Shown piece after piece: positions 33,747 through 42,264 of a DNA stretch of 64,000 nt. Below the pieces are notes generated by a model. It was not told where the DNA came from. It did no database searches and was given only the letters and a program-made list of their open reading frames with translations. This DNA comes from JAEUOS01 sp965279115. Its GTDB lineage: Bacteria > Pseudomonadota > Gammaproteobacteria > Burkholderiales > JAEUOS01. The position numbers and the translations under genes are program-made. The stretch spans positions 6,820,001 through 6,884,000 of the forward strand of contig OZ257137.1 in assembly GCA_965279115.1 (NCBI GenBank), read 5' to 3'. The number at the start of each line of letters is the position of its first letter. Positions within the stretch are counted from its first letter, which is position 1.

Positions 33747-34544
33747 TCAGGCGGAAGCGGACCTGGCCATGCGCCAGATGTAGACCACGCCGGCCCACCC
33801 GACGATTGCAGCGAGCCACGCCCCCAGGGCCCACCACACTCCCCAGGCCACGCTGAACAGGTACACCTGAAAGAACGCCAGCGGATAGATCACCATGCCC
33901 TGGATGGCCGTGGCGATCACCGCAGCCGTGGCCGCCGCGCCGACGCGCGGGTGCATCAGGACGATGGAAGACGTCAGCACCAGCGGAAATGCCGCCAGGA
34001 GGCCGGTCCAGTCCGGCCCGATGGCGTGACTGACGGTCACGATGGTGCCTGCCATCACGCCGACAAAGGCGGCGCGCAGCGGCAGGTCATACCAGCGCTT
34101 GGCGCCGGCCAGCAATTTCCTACCGGCGAGCAGGTGGCGGGTGAGCAGCGCCCCCACGACCAGCAAGAGGGTGCAGAAGGCCACCAGCGGTACCGGAGAA
34201 GGGTTCCAGCGCTGCTCGAACCAGGCTACGGCGAACCACGACACGAGCGACAACGCAAGGCTCGCCGGCATGGGCATGCGCCGCGCCAGCAGCACGTATA
34301 CCGTGCCGAACACGGCGACCGCGCCGTTGGCCGCGATGCTGCCGAGCGCGCTCCGGGCGATGAAATCCGGCGCCGCCGTCATCGCCAGCATCACGTAAGT
34401 GGGACCCACCGACACCGGCATGGCGATGATGAGACCGGCGATCAACGGCCCGCTTTTCTCGGCGAGGGTGGTCGCGGTCACCACCACCGCGGCGGCGAAC
34501 GCCACCTTGATGGCGATCGAAAGCCAGAGCGGAAGATCGGACAA
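33747..34544 (-). CDS. Polytopic inner-membrane protein, function unknown
   Basis: A 265-residue protein with about eight hydrophobic helices arranged as two similar halves, each carrying a glycine/proline-rich motif: AGLIIAMPVSVGPTYVMLAM early and GLLAAFPLVLTSSIVLMHPRVG late. That repeat (helix, P, S/T cluster, V/M run) suggests an inverted or tandem duplication typical of transporters. I do not recognise the family. The start codon appears to be TTG at 34544; no ATG in frame gives a better N-terminus. It lies between the EF-hand/BON gene and purL on the same strand, 41 bases from purL. Confidence 0.75.
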   Translation of the reverse strand: MSDLPLWLSIAIKVAFAAAVVVTATTLAEKSGPLIAGLIIAMPVSVGPTYVMLAMTAAPDFIARSALGSIAANGAVAVFGTVYVLLARRMPMPASLALSLVSWFAVAWFEQRWNPSPVPLVAFCTLLLVVGALLTRHLLAGRKLLAGAKRWYDLPLRAAFVGVMAGTIVTVSHAIGPDWTGLLAAFPLVLTSSIVLMHPRVGAAATAAVIATAIQGMVIYPLAFFQVYLFSVAWGVWWALGAWLAAIVGWAGVVYIWRMARSASA

Positions 34545-34585
34545 CGAGAGCGCTTCAGGTCACGCAGGTCGCCGCAGCGGAGCGG

Positions 34586-37500
34586 CTAGCCCAGCCACTT
34601 GCGGGCGTTGCGGAACATGCGCATCCATGCGCCATCCTCGCCGGCGCCGGGCATGGCCCAGGACTGCTGCACGCTGCGGAACACCCGTTCAGGATGCGGC
34701 ATCACGATGGTGAAGCGCCCGTCCTCGGTGGTGTAGCCATTGAATCCGCCCGCCGAGCCGTTCGGGTTGAACGGATACGTTTCGGTGGGCTCGCCGCGAT
34801 TGTCCACGTAGCGGATGGTGGCGATGGCCCGGGCGATATCGCCATCCTGCGAGAAATCGGCGAAACCCTCGCCATGCGCGGTCGGCACCGCGATGCGGCT
34901 GCCCGCCATGCCGGCGAAGAACAGCGATGGCGACTCCAGCACTTCCACGGTGACAAAACGCGCCTCGAACTGCTCGCTGCGGTTCTTGGTGAAACGGGGC
35001 CAGTGCGCCGCGCCGGGGATCAGGCTGGTGAGGTTGGCCATCATCTGGCAACCATTGCACACGCCCAGGGCGAAGACATCGTCACGGGCGAAGAAGGCCT
35101 CGAAGTCGCCGCGCGCGCGCGGGTTGAAAAGGATGGATTTCGCCCAGCCGGCGCCGCCGCCCAGCACGTCGCCATAGGAAAAGCCGCCGCAGGCGGCGAA
35201 GCCCTTGAAGTCCGCCAGGCTCACCCGTCCGGCGATGATGTCGCTCATGTGCACGTCGAAGGCGGCAAAGCCAGCGCGATCGAAGGCCGCCGCCATCTCG
35301 ACATGGCCGTTGACACCCTGCTCGCGCAGGATGGCGATCTTCGGCCGTTTGCCGCTGGCGACATAGGGCGCCGCGATGTCCTCGGAAGCATCGAAGCTGA
35401 ACGCCTGCGAAATGCCCGGATCGTCAGCGTCGGCCAGCGCATCGAATTCCTGCTGGGCCGCCTCCGGATTGTCGCGCAGGGCCTGCATGCGAAAACTCGT
35501 TTCGCCCCACACCCGCAACAGTTCGGCGCGCGGCAGCGCGAATACCGGCCTGGCATTGCGCACGAAGCGGATCTCGTCGCGCTTGTTGGGGCTGCCGACC
35601 ACGAACGTGCAGTCGCCCAAGCCCCAGGCCTTGAGCCGCGCAATGATGGCGTTGCGATCCGAGGAGCGCACCTGCACCACCGCGCCGGGTTCCTCGCAAA
35701 ACAGCGCCGCCAGCAGGCGGTCGTTGAAGCGCCCCTTGATCATGTCGGGCTTGATCTCGAAGCCGTCATGGTCGGTGACGGCGGCGTCCCAGCACACCGT
35801 GTCGAGATTGACCGAGACGCCCGTATGTCCGGCAAAGGCCATTTCGCAGACCGTGGCGAACAGGCCGCCGTCGGAACGATCGTGATAGGCCAGCAGCAGG
35901 CCCTCGCGATTGAGTGTCTGGATGCCGTTGAAGAATGCCTTGAGCAGCGCCGGGTCGTCGAGGTCCGGCACCGCATCGCCGAAACGGTTGTAGGCCTGCG
36001 CGAGGGCGGAAAAGCCCATGCGCTGCCGGCCGGCGGCCAGGTCGATCAGCAGCAGCGTGGTCGGGCCCTGGTCGGTTTTCAGTTGCGGGGTGAGGCTGCG
36101 CCGCACGTCCTCCACCGGCGCGAAGGCGGTGACGATGAGCGAGAGCGGTGCGGTCATTTCCTTGCGGCCGCCCGCGTCTTCCCACACGGTCTTCATCGAC
36201 ATCGAGTCCTTGCCCACCGGGATGGCCACGCCCAGCGCGTTGCACAGCTCCACCGTGACGGCCTTGACCGTGGCATACAGCGCGGCGTCCTCACCGGTCC
36301 TGGCGTGGCCGGCAGCGGCCATCCAGTTGGCCGAAAGCTTGATGCGCGAGATGTCGCCGATATCCGCCGCGGCGATGTTGGTGATGGCTTCCGCCACCGC
36401 CATGCGACCGGAGGCCGGTGCGTCGAGCATGGCCAGCGGGGTGCGCTCGCCCAGGGCGAAGGCCTCGCCGGCGTAACCCTTGAAGTCGCGCAGGGTGACC
36501 GCGCAATCGGCCACCGGCACCTGCCAGGGGCCGACCATCTGGTCGCGCGAACACAGGCCGCCGACCGTGCGATCGCCAATGGCGATGAGGAAGGTCTTGG
36601 CGGCCACCGCGGGCATGCGCAGCACGCGCGGCACGGCTTCGGTGACTACCACGTCGGTCAGGTCCAGGCGCGGGAACTCGCGCGGCACGCTGGTCACGTC
36701 GCGCAGCATCCTGGGCGGCTTGCCCAGCAGCACCTCGAGGGGCATGTCCACCGGCGTGTTGCCGAACAGGCGATCCCCCACCTTCAACTGGCCGTCATCG
36801 GTGGCGGTGCCGACCACCGCGAACGGGCAACGCTCGCGCTCGCAGGCGGCACGAAAGTCGGGCAGGCGGTCGGGCGGTATCGCCAGCACATAGCGCTCCT
36901 GCGACTCGTTGCTCCAGATCTCGCGCGGGCTCATGCCCGGCTCTTCGGACGGCGCGTCGCGCAGGTCGAAACGCGCACCCACGCCCTTGCCGCCCGCGTC
37001 CACCAGTTCGGGGAAGGCGTTCGACAGGCCGCCTGCGCCCACATCATGGATGGCGACGATCGGGTTGCTCGCGCCCATCTGCCAGCAGCGGTCGATCACC
37101 TCCTGCGCGCGGCGCTGGATTTCCGCGTTGCCGCGCTGCACGGAATCGAAATCGAGGTCGGCGGCATTGCTGCCGGCCCCCATGCTGGAGGCGGCACCAC
37201 CGCCCATGCCGATCAGCATGCCGGGGCCGCCCAACTGGATGAGCAGGGTGCCGGCGCCGAAAGGCTTCTTGTGGGTCTGGCCGTCGCTGATGGCGCCAAC
37301 ACCGCCGGCGATCATGATGGGCTTGTGGTAACCGCGCGTCTCGCCGGCAAAGGTTTGCTCGAAAGTGCGGAAATAACCCGCCAGGTTGGGCCGGCCGAAC
37401 TCGTTGTTGAACGAGGCGGCGCCGATCGGGCCTTCCAGCATGATGTCGAGCGCGGTGACGATGCGATCCGGCTTGCCGATGGTTTCTTCCCACGGATGGG

Positions 37501-38539
37501 TGAAATCGGGAATGCGCAGGTGCGACACCGAGAACCCCGCCAGACCGGCCTTGGGCTTGGCGCCGCGACCGGTCGCGCCTTCGTCGCGGATCTCGCCGCC
37601 GGACCCCGTGGAAGCGCCGGGGAATGGCGATATCGCGGTGGGATGGTTGTGGGTCTCCACCTTCATCAGGGTGTGCGCCACTTCGTCCCGATAAGTGTAG
37701 GCACCGTCGGCCCCCGGATAGAAACGCTCGGCCGGGCCACCTTCCATGACCGCGGCGTTGTCCGAATAGGCCACCACGGTCCCGGCGGGATTGGCCTTGT
37801 GGGTTTCGCGCACCATGCCGAACAGGGACATGGGCTGCTTCCGACCGTCGATGATCCAGTCGGCATTGAAGATCTTGTGCCGGCAATGCTCCGAATTGGC
37901 CTGCGCGAACATCATCAGTTCGACATCCGTGGGGTTGCGTCCCATCCGGCCGAAATTCTCCGCCAGGTAGTCGATCTCGTCGGGCGCGAGCGCCAGCCCC
38001 ATGTCGCGGTTGGCCGCGACCAGCGCCTCGCGGCCCTGCCCCAGCAGGTCGACACTGCCCAGCGGTCGCGGCGCATAGTGCGCAAACAGGGCCTCTGCGG
38101 CTTCGACGCCGTCGAGCACGGTTTCGGTCATGCGGTCATGGATGGCGGCACGAATGACAGCACGGTCGGCGTCCGAGAACTTGCCCAGGAGCCCCTTGGT
38201 GAACCAGTAGGCGATGCCGCGCTCGATGCGCCGCACTTGCGCAAGGCCGCATGAATGGGCGATGTCAGTGGCCTTGGAGGCCCAGGGCGACAGGGTGCCG
38301 AAACGCGGCACCACGAGGAAAAGTTCCCCCCTGGCCTCCTTCTCGCGCGCCGGCCCATAGGTCAGCAAGGCGTCGAGTACAGCCGATTGCTCAGCGTCGA
38401 GCGGGCTGTCGGTTTCGACGAAATGCCAGAACTCGGTTGCCACGCGGGAGAACGAAACGCCCCCCAGGGCACGCTTGAGTTTTTCGAGGCGAAACGACGA
38501 TAGCGCGGGAGAGGCGCGCAGCTTCAGGATCAGGGACAT
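34586..38539 (-). CDS. purL: Phosphoribosylformylglycinamidine synthase
   Basis: The 1317-residue single-chain FGAM synthase of de novo purine synthesis: FGAR + glutamine + ATP to FGAM. The N-terminal domain starts MSLILKLRASPALSSFRLEKL. The ATP-grasp-like AIR-synthase halves include MFAQANSEHCRHKIFNADW, KVETHNHPTAISPFPGASTGSGGEIRDEGATGRG and KDSMSMKTVW (each a family hallmark). The C-terminal glutamine amidotransferase runs from about residue 1035, with nucleophile Cys in FALGVCNGCQMMANL and the His/Glu pair in MPHPERVFRSVQQSW. The ATG at 38539 matches the family start. It is divergent from metC. Confidence 0.97.
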   Translation of the reverse strand: MSLILKLRASPALSSFRLEKLKRALGGVSFSRVATEFWHFVETDSPLDAEQSAVLDALLTYGPAREKEARGELFLVVPRFGTLSPWASKATDIAHSCGLAQVRRIERGIAYWFTKGLLGKFSDADRAVIRAAIHDRMTETVLDGVEAAEALFAHYAPRPLGSVDLLGQGREALVAANRDMGLALAPDEIDYLAENFGRMGRNPTDVELMMFAQANSEHCRHKIFNADWIIDGRKQPMSLFGMVRETHKANPAGTVVAYSDNAAVMEGGPAERFYPGADGAYTYRDEVAHTLMKVETHNHPTAISPFPGASTGSGGEIRDEGATGRGAKPKAGLAGFSVSHLRIPDFTHPWEETIGKPDRIVTALDIMLEGPIGAASFNNEFGRPNLAGYFRTFEQTFAGETRGYHKPIMIAGGVGAISDGQTHKKPFGAGTLLIQLGGPGMLIGMGGGAASSMGAGSNAADLDFDSVQRGNAEIQRRAQEVIDRCWQMGASNPIVAIHDVGAGGLSNAFPELVDAGGKGVGARFDLRDAPSEEPGMSPREIWSNESQERYVLAIPPDRLPDFRAACERERCPFAVVGTATDDGQLKVGDRLFGNTPVDMPLEVLLGKPPRMLRDVTSVPREFPRLDLTDVVVTEAVPRVLRMPAVAAKTFLIAIGDRTVGGLCSRDQMVGPWQVPVADCAVTLRDFKGYAGEAFALGERTPLAMLDAPASGRMAVAEAITNIAAADIGDISRIKLSANWMAAAGHARTGEDAALYATVKAVTVELCNALGVAIPVGKDSMSMKTVWEDAGGRKEMTAPLSLIVTAFAPVEDVRRSLTPQLKTDQGPTTLLLIDLAAGRQRMGFSALAQAYNRFGDAVPDLDDPALLKAFFNGIQTLNREGLLLAYHDRSDGGLFATVCEMAFAGHTGVSVNLDTVCWDAAVTDHDGFEIKPDMIKGRFNDRLLAALFCEEPGAVVQVRSSDRNAIIARLKAWGLGDCTFVVGSPNKRDEIRFVRNARPVFALPRAELLRVWGETSFRMQALRDNPEAAQQEFDALADADDPGISQAFSFDASEDIAAPYVASGKRPKIAILREQGVNGHVEMAAAFDRAGFAAFDVHMSDIIAGRVSLADFKGFAACGGFSYGDVLGGGAGWAKSILFNPRARGDFEAFFARDDVFALGVCNGCQMMANLTSLIPGAAHWPRFTKNRSEQFEARFVTVEVLESPSLFFAGMAGSRIAVPTAHGEGFADFSQDGDIARAIATIRYVDNRGEPTETYPFNPNGSAGGFNGYTTEDGRFTIVMPHPERVFRSVQQSWAMPGAGEDGAWMRMFRNARKWLG

Positions 38540-38676
38540 GGAAGGCGGATAAGCTGCGGGGAACGTGCCATCTGTCACAATGGCAGAAGGCAAAATTATA
38601 ACCGCCCGACCCGCAACTCCCTCTCGCCATCTCCCCTCACCCGGCCCGAAACCGACTCGCGGAAAGCGTAATCCCC

Positions 38677-39861
38677 ATGCGCGACGAAACCAAAGCCGTC
38701 CACCTCGGACGCCACCCCGAACGCTTTGCCGGCACCGTGAATACACCGGTGTTCCGTGCCTCGACCATCCTGTCGAAGGACGTGGCCGAATGGGAACAGA
38801 AGAAAAAGGACCGGGCCCAGGAAAAGCCCGGCACCTACTACGGCCTGATGGGCACGCCCAGCAAGCACCTGCTCGAGGAGGCGTTGGCCGAACTCGAAGG
38901 CGGCTACAAGTGCCAGATCTACCCGTCCGGGCTGGCCGCCTGCAGCATCCCGATCCTCGGCTATGTGCAGTCCGGCGACCACATCCTGGTCACCGACAAC
39001 GTGTATGGCCCGACCCGGCGCTTCTGCGACGTGCAGTTGAAGCGCATGGGGATTGCGACCACCTACTACGACCCGCTCATCGGCGCCGGGATTTCCGCCC
39101 TGCTGCGCCCGGAAACCCGGCTGGTGTTCGTCGAGTCGCCCGGCTCGCTCACCTTCGAGGTGCAGGACATTCCCGCCATCGCCGAGGTGGCGCATCGCCA
39201 CGGCGCGGTGGTGATGATGGACAACACCTGGGGCACGCCGCTGTACTACAAGCCGTTCGAGCACGGCGTCGACGTGTCGATACAGGCGACTACCAAATAC
39301 GTGGTCGGCCATTCGGACGTGATCATGGGCTCGGTCACCTGCACCCGCGAGGCTTGGCCCGGACTCAAGTCGGTGACCACCGATTTCGGCCAGACCGCCA
39401 GTCCTGACGATTGCTATCTCGCGGCGCGCGGCCTGCGCACCATGGCGATGCGCCTGCCGATCCACCATGCCTCGGGCGTGCAGTTGGCGGAATGGATAGC
39501 AGCCCAGCCGGAAGTCGAGCGGGTCCTGCATCCCGCCTTGCCGGGCGACCCTGGACATGCCCTGTGGAAACGCGATTTCAGCGGCGCCTGCGGACTCTTC
39601 GGCGTGGTCTTGAAGCCGATGCCGCGCGCACCACGCGACGCCCTGCTGGACGCGCTCGAGCTGTACGGCATCGGCGCCTCGTGGGGCGGCTTCGAAAGCC
39701 TGGCCATGCCGTTCGACCCGAACGAAATCCGCAGCGCGACCAAATGGCCGCATGCCGGTCCCTGCTTTCGCGTCCACGCCGGGCTAGAGCACATCGATGA
39801 CCTGATCGCCGACATGGCACGCGGCTTCGTTGCACTGCGCGAGGCGCTGGCGCGCACCTGA
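38677..39861 (+). CDS. metC: Cystathionine beta-lyase
   Basis: A 394-residue PLP-dependent enzyme of the Cys/Met metabolism family that splits cystathionine to homocysteine, pyruvate and ammonia. The PLP lysine is Lys207 in ATTKYVVGHSDVIMGS. Tyr-containing TYYGLMGTPSKHLLEEALAELEGG and MDNTWGTPLYYKPFEHGVDV are further family motifs, and GASWGGFESLAMP near the C-terminus is typical of MetC rather than of gamma-synthases. The start at 38677 gives the usual N-terminus RDETKAVHLGRHPE. It is convergent with the SpeE-like gene. Confidence 0.94.
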   Translation: MRDETKAVHLGRHPERFAGTVNTPVFRASTILSKDVAEWEQKKKDRAQEKPGTYYGLMGTPSKHLLEEALAELEGGYKCQIYPSGLAACSIPILGYVQSGDHILVTDNVYGPTRRFCDVQLKRMGIATTYYDPLIGAGISALLRPETRLVFVESPGSLTFEVQDIPAIAEVAHRHGAVVMMDNTWGTPLYYKPFEHGVDVSIQATTKYVVGHSDVIMGSVTCTREAWPGLKSVTTDFGQTASPDDCYLAARGLRTMAMRLPIHHASGVQLAEWIAAQPEVERVLHPALPGDPGHALWKRDFSGACGLFGVVLKPMPRAPRDALLDALELYGIGASWGGFESLAMPFDPNEIRSATKWPHAGPCFRVHAGLEHIDDLIADMARGFVALREALART

Positions 39862-39880
39862 AGCTCGGGGCGGCCGGCCT

Positions 39881-40810
39881 TCAGTTCGTGCCGGGTGCGT
39901 CGCGCAGCACCCGGCCGCCCGCGGGCGCGGCGCCCGCGGGCAGGTAGCCCTGCCGCACCAGTCCGCCCAGGTCGATGGCCAGCCGTTTCCCGTTCACGAG
40001 CTGCCGCGCAGCGGTCACCAGGGACTCGGCGTCCAGGTTTCTGCGCGCAGCCAATGCCAGGACCACATGGTTGACCTCGCGCCGGGTATCGAGCACATGG
40101 ACTTCAGCGAACGCCTGCTGATGGGTCGTGACCATGTCCGCGTAGAGGGCGTTGTAGCGGCTGTTCCAGAGATTGCTCGCCGCCACGCCTTGTGGCGCCA
40201 GCACCCGCCGGACATCGGCGAGGAACTCCAGCGTCGTCAGGTGTTCCGGCACGCGCTCGCTGCCAAACGCGTCGAGCATCACCATGTCGTAGCGCCCGGA
40301 CGGCGCGCCGCGCAGAAACGCGCGTGCGTCGCCGACGTGGGTTTGCAGGCGGGCGTCTTCACGATAGCCGAAGTACTCGCGCGCCACGGCGACCACCGCC
40401 GGATCAATCTCGACGACCTCGATGTTGGTGCCGGCAAGGTGCCGGTGCAGGTAAACCGGCAGGGCGCCGCCGCCAAGACCGACCACCAGGATCCTGCGTG
40501 GTTCCGGCACCAGTGCAAGCCCCGCGAGCATCAGGCGCGCATAGACGAAATGCAGGACCTCGGGCCTGCCCGGAATGATCACGGTTTGCGTGGCGCCGCT
40601 GCGCCCGAAACGCAGCGCGCGCGTGCCGTCGAGTTCCTCGGTGACGACGAGCGTGCCGAACATCGACTGCCTTTCGTGCAGCACCCGCGGGCCAAGCGAA
40701 AGCGTGCCGCAGCCCGCGATGGCGAACACGAGGCAGGCGCACCACATCACCCGGATGGCCGCCCGCCGGCAGGCTTGCGCGGGCGCAAATTTGAGCAAAT
40801 TGGTCGGCAT
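39881..40810 (-). CDS. Spermidine-synthase-fold protein with lipoprotein-like signal
   Basis: A methyltransferase-fold protein related to spermidine synthase, about 309 residues. The nucleotide-binding core is RILVVGLGGGALPVYLHRHL with IEVVEIDPAVVAVAREYFG, then VGDARAFL and YDMVMLDAFGSERVPEHLTTLEFLADV. From the ATG at 40810 the N-terminus is MPTNLLKFAPAQACRRAAIR followed by a hydrophobic stretch ending FAIAGCGT, which reads as a lipobox. The enzyme would then be anchored outside the cytoplasm, which is odd for a dcSAM-dependent aminopropyltransferase. Upstream ATGs (40849, 40909) would add a longer basic tail. Other polyamine genes are absent, so its reaction is open. Confidence 0.75.
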   Translation of the reverse strand: MPTNLLKFAPAQACRRAAIRVMWCACLVFAIAGCGTLSLGPRVLHERQSMFGTLVVTEELDGTRALRFGRSGATQTVIIPGRPEVLHFVYARLMLAGLALVPEPRRILVVGLGGGALPVYLHRHLAGTNIEVVEIDPAVVAVAREYFGYREDARLQTHVGDARAFLRGAPSGRYDMVMLDAFGSERVPEHLTTLEFLADVRRVLAPQGVAASNLWNSRYNALYADMVTTHQQAFAEVHVLDTRREVNHVVLALAARRNLDAESLVTAARQLVNGKRLAIDLGGLVRQGYLPAGAAPAGGRVLRDAPGTN

Positions 40811-41074
40811 TGGGCTGCGGATTACGGGTTTTCCCGCGGATTTTCGCATTTTCGTTGCCAATGCGGCGAAAACTGCATGGTTTTTGGGTAAAAATCCTTG
40901 CCAAATCAAAACATTCCGTGCATCATGTCAGATCGCGATTTTCAAGTTGCGCTGTTGTTGTCTGGCTCGGTACCTGCAACCTTTGCAGTGATTCCTCCTT
41001 CATCACCCTGCCGTCTTGAGTATCGCCCTTCGTGGGGCATTCCCCTAATTTTCATCTTTCAGGAGTTTCAAGAC

Positions 41075-41281
41075 ATGGCAACAGGTACCGTGAAGTGGTT
41101 CAACGACGCCAAGGGCTTCGGTTTCATCACCCCGGACGGCGGCGGCGAAGACCTTTTCGCGCATTTTTCGGCAATTCAGGGCTCGGGCTTCAAGACCCTC
41201 AAGGAAAACCAGAAAGTCACTTTCGAAGTGACCACTGGCCCCAAGGGCAAGCAAGCCACCAACATCAAGGCCGCCGAGTAA
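41075..41281 (+). CDS. Cold-shock protein, CspA family
   Basis: A 68-residue single-stranded nucleic-acid-binding protein. RNP1 is KGFGFITP and RNP2 is DLFAHFSAI; GTVKWFNDAKGFGFI and KVTFEVTTGPKGKQATNI complete the domain. It acts as an RNA chaperone at low temperature or in growth transitions. The ATG at 41075 has AGGAG at 41061. The 165-base region upstream (40910-41074) contains no gene and would form a long leader, as is usual for csp mRNAs. A terminator follows at 41334. Confidence 0.96.
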   Translation: MATGTVKWFNDAKGFGFITPDGGGEDLFAHFSAIQGSGFKTLKENQKVTFEVTTGPKGKQATNIKAAE

Positions 41282-41333
41282 CGACGGCATTGTCCGCAGC
41301 GGCATGCGCCTGCATGCCGTGCGCGACCGGACG

Positions 41334-41363
41334 AGCCCGGCTCCTTGCCGGGCTTTTCTTTTT
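41334..41363 (+). terminator. Rho-independent terminator after the cold-shock gene
   Basis: An 8-bp stem AGCCCGGC/GCCGGGCT with a 5-base loop (41334-41354) is followed by a T-rich tract (TTTCTTTTT). It separates the csp transcript from infA, whose promoter must lie close to or within this segment. Confidence 0.9.
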
Positions 41364-41393
41364 AGACCGCACCATCAATCAACGAGGCAAGCA

Positions 41394-41669
41394 TTGGCCA
41401 AGGAAGAACTGATCGAAATGGACGGCGTGGTGTCCGAGGCACTGCCGGACTCACGCTACCGTGTCACCCTCGAGAACGGCCACGAACTGGTCGCCTACAC
41501 GAGCGGGCGCATGCGCAAGCACCACATCCGCATTCTCGCCGGCGACAAGGTTTCGCTGGAACTCTCCCCTTACGACATCAGCAAGGGGCGCATCACGTTC
41601 CGTCACCTCGACCGCCCCGCGCCGGGTCCGGGCCAGCGCGCACGCCCGCAGCCGGCTCGCCGGCGCTAG
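41394..41669 (+). CDS. infA: Translation initiation factor IF-1 (C-terminally extended)
   Basis: A 91-residue S1-fold initiation factor that binds the ribosomal A site. The sequence AKEELIEMDGVVSEALPDSRYRVTLENGHELVAYTSGRMRKHHIRILAGDKV aligns from the second residue of IF-1 (positions 2-53; key residues R40, K42 and H43-44). The start must therefore be the TTG at 41394, 7 bases after CGAGG. Canonical IF-1 is 72 residues; the last 20 residues here (APGPGQRARPQPARRR end) are a basic Pro/Arg tail seen in second copies of infA in Burkholderiales. The tail region overlaps the 3' end of the opposite-strand acyltransferase gene by 77 bases. Confidence 0.92.
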   Translation: MAKEELIEMDGVVSEALPDSRYRVTLENGHELVAYTSGRMRKHHIRILAGDKVSLELSPYDISKGRITFRHLDRPAPGPGQRARPQPARRR

Positions 41670-42264
41670 GCCCGACGGCGCCAGCCGCCCCGTCCTCCGC
41701 CTTCAGGCGGATGGGGCCCTGGCGCTCCGGATGGCGGCCGGCCTTGTCGGCATAGAACGCCCGTATCCTGTCCATGTCGGCGCGCAGGTCGCCGCATGGT
41801 TGCACCAGCGGCCCGATGGCCGCCACCCTGCGTCCGAAATCCACGTATCCCATGGCGATCGGCACGCCGGCGGCAAGCGCCACGTGATAGAAGCCGCTCT
41901 TCCAGTGGTCAGCGCGGCCACGCGTGCCCTCCGGCGGCATGGCCAGCACCAGGTGGTCACGCCGGTCGAACTGCGCCGCCAGTTGATCGACCATATTGGC
42001 CGCCGCACGCCGATCCACCGGAATGCCGCGCAGCCTGCGCGCGAACCAGCCGAATGGCGGCGCGAACAAGGTGTGCTTGCCCACCCAGTGGGGCCACACG
42101 CCCAGGGCCAGGCCGGCCGCCATCATCACCACGAAATCCCAGTTGCTGGTATGCGGCGCCGCCAGCAGCACGTACTTGGCTGCCTGCGGCGCCGGCCCCT
42201 CCACCCGCCAGCCCGCCAGGCGCAACGCGGTCCGGCCCAGCCAGGCACCGAGGCCGCGCCTCAA
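41593..42264 (-). CDS. Lysophospholipid acyltransferase-family protein
   Basis: A 223-residue acyltransferase of the PlsC-like superfamily. The catalytic HX4D motif is APHTSNWDFVV near residue 38, FAPPFGWFARRLRGIPVDR is block II, and the glycerol-phosphate-binding MPPEGTRGR is block III. It probably acylates a lysophospholipid or similar membrane-derived alcohol. The start looks like TTG at 42264, overlapping the stop of the upstream methyltransferase gene (TTGA). The C-terminal 35 residues are low-complexity Ala/Gly/Pro and lie antisense to infA, so the true functional end may be earlier. Confidence 0.85.
   Translation of the reverse strand: MRRGLGAWLGRTALRLAGWRVEGPAPQAAKYVLLAAPHTSNWDFVVMMAAGLALGVWPHWVGKHTLFAPPFGWFARRLRGIPVDRRAAANMVDQLAAQFDRRDHLVLAMPPEGTRGRADHWKSGFYHVALAAGVPIAMGYVDFGRRVAAIGPLVQPCGDLRADMDRIRAFYADKAGRHPERQGPIRLKAEDGAAGAVGPSAGEPAAGVRAGPDPARGGRGDGT

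Noticed and set aside
34694..38254. A 1186-codon open frame on the plus strand opposite purL
   Set aside because: PurL is certain on the other strand, and high GC in third positions removes stop codons from the antisense frame. The translation is rich in Arg, His and Gly and shows no family motif.
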